DNA of 36,533 nucleotides, from assembly GCA_002407935.1 (NCBI GenBank), contig DHPU01000023.1, positions 22,501-59,033 on the forward strand, given 5' to 3'. The stretch comes from Peptococcaceae bacterium UBA5356 (GTDB taxonomy: Bacteria; Bacillota; Peptococcia; DRI-13; DTU073). Both the position numbers and the translations under genes were made by a program. Below are positions 8,759-15,704 of this stretch, in pieces; the stretch's first letter is position 1; the number at the start of each line of letters is the position of its first letter. The notes under the pieces were generated by a model, which was not told the DNA's origin, ran no database searches, and was given only the letters and a program-made list of their open reading frames with translations.

Positions 8759-9163
8759 CTACCTTTCCCAGATTAATTTTAAATCATCTTTTTGCTTTCC
8801 TTGCAAATAGGCCTTCTTAACCTCTCTTAAATCCTTCTCTTCAAAGATAACCTGAAAAGTACCTTGGCGTTGCTTCTTGGCCCCAAACGCAAATCGCAGT
8901 TTCAAGAAAAGATCCCCATCTTTTATCTTATACTTATGACTGACAAAGCCTAAGGCTCTACTAATTGTATTGCCCTTCATTTCTAACCTGTTATCTTCAA
9001 CTTTTATTTCTTTAACGATGATTGACTGCGGAGCAGCCACTTTGCCATATGCTATGTAAATACGTCCTGCCAGAAGTGCTATCAAAATAACCGCAATAAG
9101 AGTAATCGAACCAAGAATACCTAATTCGTTTTTCTGCGCCTTCCTTCTCTGTTGCAAATTCAT
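8759..9163 (-). CDS. Small membrane-anchored protein of unknown function
   Basis: A 134-residue protein I do not recognise. After a short basic, Gln-rich N-terminus (about 15 residues) comes one strong hydrophobic segment (about 17-38), then a mostly charged domain predicted to lie outside the membrane. This domain has alternating hydrophobic patterns suggesting beta-strands and ends in a KLIWE motif. It is likely a single-pass (type II) anchored protein. It lies 6 bp after metK, with AGGGGG 9 nt before its ATG overlapping the metK stop, and it is the last gene before the terminator. No catalytic motif is visible. Confidence 0.75.
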   Translation of the reverse strand: MNLQQRRKAQKNELGILGSITLIAVILIALLAGRIYIAYGKVAAPQSIIVKEIKVEDNRLEMKGNTISRALGFVSHKYKIKDGDLFLKLRFAFGAKKQRQGTFQVIFEEKDLREVKKAYLQGKQKDDLKLIWER

Positions 9164-9169
9164 CCACTT

Positions 9170-10357
9170 TTACCCCCTAAAGTAATTCTTTAAATCCTCC
9201 ACTCGATCTAATCTCTCCCAAGGAAGATCCAAATCGAGACGGCCAAAATGTCCATAAGCCGCCGTTTGTTTATAAATAGGACGGCGCAAAGCCAATTCTT
9301 GAATAATTCCGGCAGGACGTAGATCAAAAAGCTTCTTAATCGCCGCCACTATTTTCTCTTCCTCCACGATACCGGTGCCAAAGGTATCCACCATGATGCT
9401 AACAGGCTTGGCCACGCCAATGGCATAAGCCAATTGAAGCTCACACTTTGCTGCCAAACCGGCCGCCACAATATTTTTGGCAACATGACGTGCGGCATAA
9501 GAAGCCGAACGGTCTACCTTGGTGGGATCTTTCCCCGAGAAAGCACCACCACCATGGCGAGCCATCCCCCCATAAGTATCAACAATAATTTTTCTTCCCG
9601 TAAGTCCGGAATCCCCCATCGGTCCCCCAATCACAAATCTCCCCGTAGGATTAATCAAAAACTTGGTTTCTTGATCAATAAAACCGACAGGTACTACCGG
9701 AATAATCACTTTTTCAATAATTTCTTCCCTGATATTTTCTACCTTCACGCTAGAACTATGTTGCGTAGAAACAATAATCGTATCCACCCGCACCGGTTTG
9801 CCATTCTCATATTCCACCGTAACCTGAGCTTTTCCGTCCGGGCGCAAATAGGGAATAAGCCCTTTTTTACGTAATTCCGCCAAGCGACGAACAATTTGAT
9901 GTGCTAAAGTAATCGTCAAAGGCATATATTCAGGAGTCTCATTGGAAGCATAACCGAACATCATCCCCTGATCTCCGGCCCCAATCCCCTCAATTTCATC
10001 CTCCGTCATTTCTCCGCTTTTATACTCCAGCGCTTTATTTACCCCCAAAGCGATATCCGGAGATTGTTCATCTATCGCTGTTAAGACGGCACAGGTACTG
10101 CCATCAAAGCCATATTTAGCTCGTGTATAACCAATTTCCTTGACTGTATCCCGCACTAATTTGGGAATATCCACATAACAATTAGTCGTTATTTCTCCTG
10201 TTACCAATACAAGCCCCGTTGTTACCATCGTTTCACAGGCTACTCTGGCAAAAGGATCCTTTTCGATTATCGCATCTAACACCGCATCAGAAATTTGATC
10301 AGCAACCTTATCAGGATGGCCTTCGGTTACCGATTCAGATGTAAAAAGTTTTCTCAC
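9170..10357 (-). CDS. metK: S-adenosylmethionine synthetase
   Basis: Makes SAM from methionine and ATP, supplying the methyl donor for RlmN and RsmB encoded nearby. The sequence opens with the canonical FTSESVTEGHPDKVADQISDA. GAGDQGMMFGYA near 116 carries the family hexapeptide region. GGGAFSGKDPTKVDRSA near 260 is the phosphate-binding stretch. 395 residues is the normal length. The start is GTG (10357), preceded by GAGG, and it gives the expected N-terminus. It is cotranscribed 16 bp after coaBC. There is no room for a SAM riboswitch, so control would be from the operon promoter. Confidence 0.98.
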   Translation of the reverse strand: MRKLFTSESVTEGHPDKVADQISDAVLDAIIEKDPFARVACETMVTTGLVLVTGEITTNCYVDIPKLVRDTVKEIGYTRAKYGFDGSTCAVLTAIDEQSPDIALGVNKALEYKSGEMTEDEIEGIGAGDQGMMFGYASNETPEYMPLTITLAHQIVRRLAELRKKGLIPYLRPDGKAQVTVEYENGKPVRVDTIIVSTQHSSSVKVENIREEIIEKVIIPVVPVGFIDQETKFLINPTGRFVIGGPMGDSGLTGRKIIVDTYGGMARHGGGAFSGKDPTKVDRSASYAARHVAKNIVAAGLAAKCELQLAYAIGVAKPVSIMVDTFGTGIVEEEKIVAAIKKLFDLRPAGIIQELALRRPIYKQTAAYGHFGRLDLDLPWERLDRVEDLKNYFRG

Positions 10358-10373
10358 TAAACCTCACTCCTCG

Positions 10374-11567
10374 TTATGCCCCTATCATGATTACTTCCTG
10401 AAGAATTGCCTTGGCTACCTCATCTTTGCTCATTTTCCCTAATTCTTTGATCTTGCCATCCGGAAAAACAAAAGAAACGATATTGGTATCACAAGCAAAA
10501 CCGGCACCCTCCTGCGTAACATCATTAGCTACAATAAAATCAAGGTGCTTTTTTCTGGCCTTTTCTGCCGCAGAAAATACAACTTTTTCCGTTTCCGCAG
10601 CAAAACCAACTAAAATCTTTTCTCCCTTGTTCTTCCCCAGCTCTGCTAAAATATCCGGATTTCTAGTCAATTCAAGAACTATCTCCCCAGGCTGTTTTTT
10701 TATTTTCTCCTGCTGTCTTTCCTTCGGTCGGTAATCAGCCACCGCAGCAGCTTTGATGAGCACTTGGCAATCCTCGGCATATCTCAAAACTGTCTCATAC
10801 ATTTCCCGGGCAGTTTCAATCTTAATACAATTAACCCCGGGAAAAGGCTGCAACTCTGTAGGTCCACTAATTAAAAAAACCTCTGCTCCCAGTAAATGTG
10901 CCTGCTTAGCTAACGCATAACCCATCTTGCCGGAGCTTCTGTTTGTCAGAAAACGTACCGGATCTAAAGACTCTCTAGTCGGGCCTGCTGTAACCAAAAC
11001 TTTTTTTCCCTGTAAAGGCTTCTCCCACACCAACTGTTCCTCAATTTTAGCCAAGATTAAATCAAGACTGGCTAAACGGCCTTGTCCCTGTGTTCCACAG
11101 GCTAAATAACCCTGCTCAGGCTCAATAAAAAGATGGCCCTGTTCCTTTAAGCGCGCGATGTTTTTCTGTGTAACAGTATTAAAATACATATTAACATTCA
11201 TCGCCGGAGCAAAAAGGATCGGGGCTTTTGTTGCTAGAATCGTTGTTGTTAAAAAATCATCGGCTATACCATAACAAACCTTAGCCATTAAATTAGCTGT
11301 AGCAGGTGCTACCACAAATAAATCTGCGGCCTCTGCCAAGCCTACATGTTCAACATTCCAACACTGTGGTTCAGCAAACAACTCGGTAATTACCGGATTT
11401 TGAGATAGCGTCCTAAAAGTAAGAGGAGTAAGAAACGCTTGTGCGGCTTTGGTCATAATACACTGTACCTGAGCGCCCCTTTTTTTCAGACAACTGACTA
11501 GTTCCGCCGCTTTATAAGCAGCAATACTTCCAGTTATCCCTATAACAATAAATTTATTCTTAAACAT
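10374..11567 (-). CDS. coaBC: Bifunctional phosphopantothenoylcysteine decarboxylase/phosphopantothenate-cysteine ligase
   Basis: A 397-residue fusion for two consecutive steps of coenzyme A synthesis. The N-terminal flavin-dependent CoaC half starts ITGSIAAYKAAELV, has the active His in VEHVGL and the substrate-clamp AMNVNMYFN, and a Cys in ACGTQGQGRL. The C-terminal CoaB ligase half starts near 190 with VLVTAGPTRE and carries RFLTNRSSGKMGYALA and KAAAVADYRP. Length is normal. The ribosome site before ATG 11567 is weak (AAGG). It lies 5 bp after rpoZ, the usual order gmk-rpoZ-coaBC. Confidence 0.97.
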   Translation of the reverse strand: MFKNKFIVIGITGSIAAYKAAELVSCLKKRGAQVQCIMTKAAQAFLTPLTFRTLSQNPVITELFAEPQCWNVEHVGLAEAADLFVVAPATANLMAKVCYGIADDFLTTTILATKAPILFAPAMNVNMYFNTVTQKNIARLKEQGHLFIEPEQGYLACGTQGQGRLASLDLILAKIEEQLVWEKPLQGKKVLVTAGPTRESLDPVRFLTNRSSGKMGYALAKQAHLLGAEVFLISGPTELQPFPGVNCIKIETAREMYETVLRYAEDCQVLIKAAAVADYRPKERQQEKIKKQPGEIVLELTRNPDILAELGKNKGEKILVGFAAETEKVVFSAAEKARKKHLDFIVANDVTQEGAGFACDTNIVSFVFPDGKIKELGKMSKDEVAKAILQEVIMIGA

Positions 11568-11572
11568 CTACC

Positions 11573-11788
11573 TTATTTAATGCCTCCCTTAGGAGTTTCA
11601 ATTTTAATTTTCTTGCTGGCAATTTCCTGCATAGCTATACTAACTGCTTTGTCTTTATCCACAGACATATTTTCCACACAAGGAGTAGCTCCATCGGTCA
11701 GCATCCGTGCCCTTTTAGCCGTAGCTACTACTAAGGCATATTTGGAATCTAGCTTTCCCATCATTTTCTCTAAATAAGGCTGTTGCAC
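11573..11788 (-). CDS. rpoZ: DNA-directed RNA polymerase omega subunit
   Basis: The small RNA polymerase subunit that helps fold and hold beta prime. The conserved signature is QPYLEKMMGKLDSKYALVV followed by AKRARML. I place the start at GTG 11788, which follows AAGGGGG with 8 nt spacing and gives 71 residues, normal for short Firmicute omegas. A longer in-frame start at 11845 would add a basic tail, lack a ribosome site and overlap gmk, so it is unlikely. The gene sits between gmk and coaBC, its common location. Confidence 0.93.
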   Translation of the reverse strand: MQQPYLEKMMGKLDSKYALVVATAKRARMLTDGATPCVENMSVDKDKAVSIAMQEIASKKIKIETPKGGIK

Positions 11789-11819
11789 AAGCCATTCCCC
11801 CTTCTTGGGTTTTTTCTTA

Positions 11820-12416
11820 TTAACACGCTTCCCAGCGAGAAACACGGCATCTTTCTGCTACAAGAATAGCCCGTATTTTCGCCGTAGCCTCTTCCACACT
11901 ATCATTGACCACCACATAATCATATTCCTTAAGACGAGTCATTTCTTCAGCAACCTTATTCATCCGTTTCTGTATTTCTGCCGTGTTTTCTGTACCCCGA
12001 CAGGTAATCCTTCTTATTAATTCCTCTTGGGAGGGAGGAACTAAAAAAACGAAAACTCCGTCCGGCCTTTTCTGTTTTACCTGCATCGCTCCCTGCACAT
12101 CAATCTCCAGAATACAATCCTTTCCCTGCGCCAAAACTTCCTGCACATAAGTACAGGGTGTCCCATAATAATTATCAAAAACCTGTGCCCATTCTAAAAA
12201 GGCCTCTTTCTGCACAAGATCTAAAAATTTCTCCCGAGGATAGAAAAAATACTCTTGCCCGTCTCTCTCCCCAACTCGGGCTTTCCTCGTCGTCGCCGAG
12301 ATAGAAAGCTCTATGTCACCATATTTCGCCAGCAGAGCACGGCAAATTGTTCCTTTCCCGACGCCGGAAGGTCCGGAGATAATTACTAAATTACCTTTAC
12401 TCTTTTGGACATTCAT
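11820..12416 (-). CDS. gmk: Guanylate kinase
   Basis: Phosphorylates GMP to GDP with ATP. The P-loop is SGPSGVGKGT near residue 13. The GMP-binding stretch ATTRKARVGERDGQEYFF follows, and a lid region with RITCRGTE lies near 135. I chose ATG 12416 (198 residues), with GGTG 6 nt upstream. Two tandem GTGs at 12428 and 12425 directly after the remA stop are alternatives. It is coupled between remA and rpoZ, as in many Firmicutes. Confidence 0.96.
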   Translation of the reverse strand: MNVQKSKGNLVIISGPSGVGKGTICRALLAKYGDIELSISATTRKARVGERDGQEYFFYPREKFLDLVQKEAFLEWAQVFDNYYGTPCTYVQEVLAQGKDCILEIDVQGAMQVKQKRPDGVFVFLVPPSQEELIRRITCRGTENTAEIQKRMNKVAEEMTRLKEYDYVVVNDSVEEATAKIRAILVAERCRVSRWEAC

Positions 12417-12428
12417 CCTCTTCACCAC

Positions 12429-12701
12429 TTATATTATAGTTTCATCATTAAGTACTGTTTCTTTGGTATTTAGTCGATGTGCTACCGTCTCCGGCTGTAC
12501 CGCCGAAAGAATTACATGGTCACTGTCCGTGATCACCACAGCCCTTGTGCGGCGCCCATATGTCGCATCAATTAACATCCCCTTGTCTCGAGCTTCTTGA
12601 ATAATCCTTTTGATCGGCGCTGATTCAGGACTAACAATTGCAATAATCCTGTTCGCTGAAACAATATTCCCGAACCCAATATTGATTAACTTAATATCCA
12701 T
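12429..12701 (-). CDS. remA: RemA-family DNA-binding regulator (DUF370)
   Basis: A 90-residue DUF370 protein. In Bacillus subtilis RemA activates extracellular matrix and osmoprotection genes by binding DNA repeats as an oligomer. The conserved parts are IGFGNIVSANRIIAIVSPESAPIKR and GMLIDATYGRRTRAVVI, spanning most of the protein. The ribosome site is GGGGGG, 6 nt before ATG. The gene lies 15 bp after yicC and before gmk, an order conserved in Firmicutes, including those that do not make biofilm matrix. The target genes here are unknown. Confidence 0.95.
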   Translation of the reverse strand: MDIKLINIGFGNIVSANRIIAIVSPESAPIKRIIQEARDKGMLIDATYGRRTRAVVITDSDHVILSAVQPETVAHRLNTKETVLNDETII

Positions 12702-12716
12702 CCTTTTCCCCCCTTA

Positions 12717-13595
12717 TTATTCAATGTTTTGTACTTGTTCCCTGATTTTTTCCAGTTCGCTCTTCAAAGCAACTACATATTGCGTTATTTCTAAATCATT
12801 TGCCTTCGAACCGATAGTATTAACTTCGCGATTAATCTCCTGCAGTAAAAAATCAATTTTTCGCCCAACCTCAATATCTTCTTCCAAGTTTTCGGCTAAC
12901 TGTATAAAATGGCTATCCAGCCTAACCAACTCTTCATCAATATTACATCTATCCGCCAAGAGAGCCACTTCCATCGCTAAACGAGTTTCATCCACTTGGC
13001 CCTTCTCTAAAATTTCCTGTAAGCGCCTAGCTAATTTTTCCTGATAAAGCTTAACTACTTGGGGACTCTTTTCTAAAATTTTTTCACGTGTTTCGCACAA
13101 AATTTGCAGACGTCCCACTAAATCATCTTTTAATTTTTGTCCTTCCTTTTCGCGCATTTCCAGTAAACTGGTCAAAGCTTCCTGTAAAGCTGGCAAAATA
13201 TCGTGCCAAATACTCTCCAGTTCTTCTTCCGGTTCCTCCAATTTAAGGACTTCCGGAAACTGTGCTAACTGCATAACGCTAATCTCACAAGGTAGACCAG
13301 TAATCGTTGCCAATTCTTTCAATGCTTTATCATACGCTACGGCCAAGGCTTTGTCAACCTGAAGCTCCCGCGGTTTATTACCAGTATCCTCCATCTTAAT
13401 AAATACCTCTAAATGACCCCGGAAAATATGTTTTAAAACATACCTCCTAATCTTTTCTTCTAAGGCAGAATATTGACGAGGCATTTTCACCTGTACTTCT
13501 CCAAAACGATGATTAATCGCTTTAATCTCTAGCGTTACCTGTTTTAACTTACCAAGATAATGACCTCGGCCAAAACCAGTCATGCTTTTTAGCAA
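12717..13595 (-). CDS. yicC: YicC-family endoribonuclease
   Basis: A YicC/YloC family protein, 292 residues, linked in other bacteria to RNA cleavage and stress survival. The N-terminal family signature MTGFGRG is followed by EIKAINHRF. The C-terminal DUF1732 ends with DFLLQEINREVNTIGSKAND. The start is most probably TTG 13595, 9 nt after AGGGAG, giving an LKSMTGFGRG-type beginning as in homologues. An in-frame ATG at 13748 lies inside dapL and has no support. A coiled-coil-like, Glu/Lys-rich middle runs from about 115 to 215. It is upstream of remA-gmk-rpoZ, the typical order. Confidence 0.93.
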   Translation of the reverse strand: MLKSMTGFGRGHYLGKLKQVTLEIKAINHRFGEVQVKMPRQYSALEEKIRRYVLKHIFRGHLEVFIKMEDTGNKPRELQVDKALAVAYDKALKELATITGLPCEISVMQLAQFPEVLKLEEPEEELESIWHDILPALQEALTSLLEMREKEGQKLKDDLVGRLQILCETREKILEKSPQVVKLYQEKLARRLQEILEKGQVDETRLAMEVALLADRCNIDEELVRLDSHFIQLAENLEEDIEVGRKIDFLLQEINREVNTIGSKANDLEITQYVVALKSELEKIREQVQNIE

Positions 13596-13632
13596 ATTAA
13601 ACAACTCCCTAAAACCAAAAATTAACCTTAAA

Positions 13633-14802
13633 CTAAAATTCCACCTTACCCAAGTTTTCCTCCAAACGGCGTAATCCCTCTTTAATCTTTTCTTCTGGTA
13701 TGGTAATAGAAATTCGGAAATAACCTTCGCCGTACTGACCATAACCATTACCAGGTGTAATAATTACACCTGCTTTTTCTAAAACATATTCGGTAAACGA
13801 GGCGGAAGTAAACCCTTTAGGTACAGGTGCCCAGATATAAAAGGTCCCCAAAGGTTTGCTCAACCTCCATCCCATCTTGTTCAATCCCTCCACGACAAGA
13901 TTTCTTCTTTTAGTATAAGTAAGGCATAATTCCCGCAAACTATCTTGTGCTCCTGTCAAGCCTTTAATTCCTGCGTACTGAATAGCTTGAAACTGCCCAG
14001 AATCAAGATTTGATTTTAATCTTCCTAAACATTCCACTACATCCTGTCTCCCGACGGCCCAGCCAATCCGCCAGCCCGTCATGTTAAAAGGTTTAGAAAG
14101 AGAACCAAATTCAATTCCGACTTCCTTCGCACCCGGAATCTCCAAAAAACTACTCGGTCGATACCCGTCATAAGCAATTTCGGTATAAGCAGCATCATGA
14201 CAAACAATAATGTTATACTTTTTCGCAAAAGCCACAACTTCTTGGAAAAACTCCTTCCCGGCTACTGCCCCGGTAGGATTGTTCGGATAATTGATAAACA
14301 TCAATTTGGCTTTTCTGGCCACCTCTTCCGGAATCTTAGTTAAATCCGGTAAAAACCCGTTTTCCTCCAATAAGGGCATTAGGTACGACTCTCCTCCGGC
14401 CAGAAGTGTTCCGATTCCATAAACAGGATAACCCGGATCCGGAACGAGATTAAGATCGCCCGGATCTACATAACAAAAATTAATGTGCCCAATTCCTTCT
14501 TTAGAGCCAATCAAAGAAACGACTTCTTTTCGAGGATCAAGCTCCACCCCATAATTTTTTTGATAAAAGTAACTAACAGCCTGGCGATAAGCCAACATCC
14601 CTACCGAGGAAGGATACTGATGATTAGCAGCATTATGTGCTTCTTTGCAAAGTTCTTCAATAATCGGCTGAGGAGTAGGCATATCAGGATCGCCTATTCC
14701 AAAACTGATAATATCAACTCCTTTTTCTTTCGCTTCCTCAATCTTCTGTTCTATTCTGGCAAACAAATAAGGGGGTAGTTTTTTTATTCGAGTTGCTTCC
14801 AT
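13633..14802 (-). CDS. dapL: LL-diaminopimelate aminotransferase (PLP-dependent, class I/II)
   Basis: A fold-type I aminotransferase of about 390 residues. The PLP-binding pieces are SFGIGDPDMPTP, YPNNPTGAV, HDAAYTEIAYDG and SLSKPFNMTGWRIGW, which carries the Schiff-base Lys. Overall it looks like the DapL type that converts tetrahydrodipicolinate to LL-diaminopimelate in one step. Direct adjacency to dapF, the next enzyme of the pathway, supports this. Other aminotransferase specificities cannot be excluded from sequence alone. Three ATGs crowd the start; 14802 lies 8 nt after GGA of AAAGGA, with 14805 and 14811 as alternatives. Confidence 0.88.
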   Translation of the reverse strand: MEATRIKKLPPYLFARIEQKIEEAKEKGVDIISFGIGDPDMPTPQPIIEELCKEAHNAANHQYPSSVGMLAYRQAVSYFYQKNYGVELDPRKEVVSLIGSKEGIGHINFCYVDPGDLNLVPDPGYPVYGIGTLLAGGESYLMPLLEENGFLPDLTKIPEEVARKAKLMFINYPNNPTGAVAGKEFFQEVVAFAKKYNIIVCHDAAYTEIAYDGYRPSSFLEIPGAKEVGIEFGSLSKPFNMTGWRIGWAVGRQDVVECLGRLKSNLDSGQFQAIQYAGIKGLTGAQDSLRELCLTYTKRRNLVVEGLNKMGWRLSKPLGTFYIWAPVPKGFTSASFTEYVLEKAGVIITPGNGYGQYGEGYFRISITIPEEKIKEGLRRLEENLGKVEF

Positions 14803-14842
14803 CATCAACATCCTTTCTCTGCATCAAGATTATCTCTTTATT

Positions 14843-15691
14843 TTAACTGAATAAAGCTTTATCTTCAACTTTTCCGGAAAAAACCTTTTGCGCAGGACCC
14901 GTCATATAAACATGATTATTTTCCGCCCATTCTATTTCCAGGGTTCCACCCGGCAAATGAATTTTGGCCTGACGTTCTGTTTTTTGATTTAATACTGCGG
15001 CAACCAAAGAAGCACAGGCCCCAGTACCACAAGCCAAAGTCGGGCCAACCCCTCTTTCCCAAACCCTCATCTTAATCTCTGCTCGATTCTGTACTTCTAA
15101 GAAATGAACATTAGTTTTTTTAGGAAAGACCCGGTGTGTTTCTAAGGCTGGCCCATATTTTTCTAAATCTATTTGCCCGACATCATCCACAAAAATAACA
15201 CAATGAGGGTTCCCCATCGATAAAGCCGTAATATAAAAAGTAGTATCTAATACTTCCAATGATTCATGCAGAGCCTGTCCCACAGAACCAAACATGGGAA
15301 CTGCACTTCTCTCTAGTGATGGCTCCCCCATATCCACCCTCACGCCTGTTACCTTATCACCTTGTAACACTAAACTCGGAGTCATAATCCCCGCCAATGT
15401 TTCAACCGTAAAAGTGGCTTGCTTAATCAAGTTCTCTTCATAAACATATTTGGCAAAACAACGAATTCCATTTCCGCACATTTCTACTTCGCTGCCATCC
15501 GAATTAATAATCCGCATCCGAAAATCAGCCGTTTCGGAGGGGAGAACGACAATTACCCCATCGGCACCTATGCCGAAATGCCTATCACAAAGCTTTAAGG
15601 TTATTTGGGATAAATCCGGCGAAAGTGTTTCTTGAAAACCATCCACCAGAATAAAGTCATTCCCTAGTCCGTGCATTTTGGTAAATTTCAC
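14843..15691 (-). CDS. dapF: Diaminopimelate epimerase
   Basis: Converts LL- to meso-diaminopimelate for peptidoglycan and lysine. The two catalytic cysteines are in EMCGNGIRCFAKY (near 73) and LACGTGACASLVAA (near 220). The beginning KFTKMHGLGNDF and length of 282 are typical. The start is GTG at 15691, with GGGGG 8 nt upstream. It lies 13 bp after the ATPase gene and 37 bp before dapL, so the last two steps to meso-diaminopimelate are made from the same transcript. Confidence 0.97.
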   Translation of the reverse strand: MKFTKMHGLGNDFILVDGFQETLSPDLSQITLKLCDRHFGIGADGVIVVLPSETADFRMRIINSDGSEVEMCGNGIRCFAKYVYEENLIKQATFTVETLAGIMTPSLVLQGDKVTGVRVDMGEPSLERSAVPMFGSVGQALHESLEVLDTTFYITALSMGNPHCVIFVDDVGQIDLEKYGPALETHRVFPKKTNVHFLEVQNRAEIKMRVWERGVGPTLACGTGACASLVAAVLNQKTERQAKIHLPGGTLEIEWAENNHVYMTGPAQKVFSGKVEDKALFS

Positions 15692-15704
15692 TTTGATTCC
15701 CCCA

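Noticed and set aside
10358..10373. SAM riboswitch before metK
   Set aside because: Only 16 bp separate coaBC and metK, too short for any riboswitch.
12429..12701. RemA as sign of a biofilm gene cluster
   Set aside because: remA next to yicC and gmk is a standard Firmicute order and no matrix genes are nearby.
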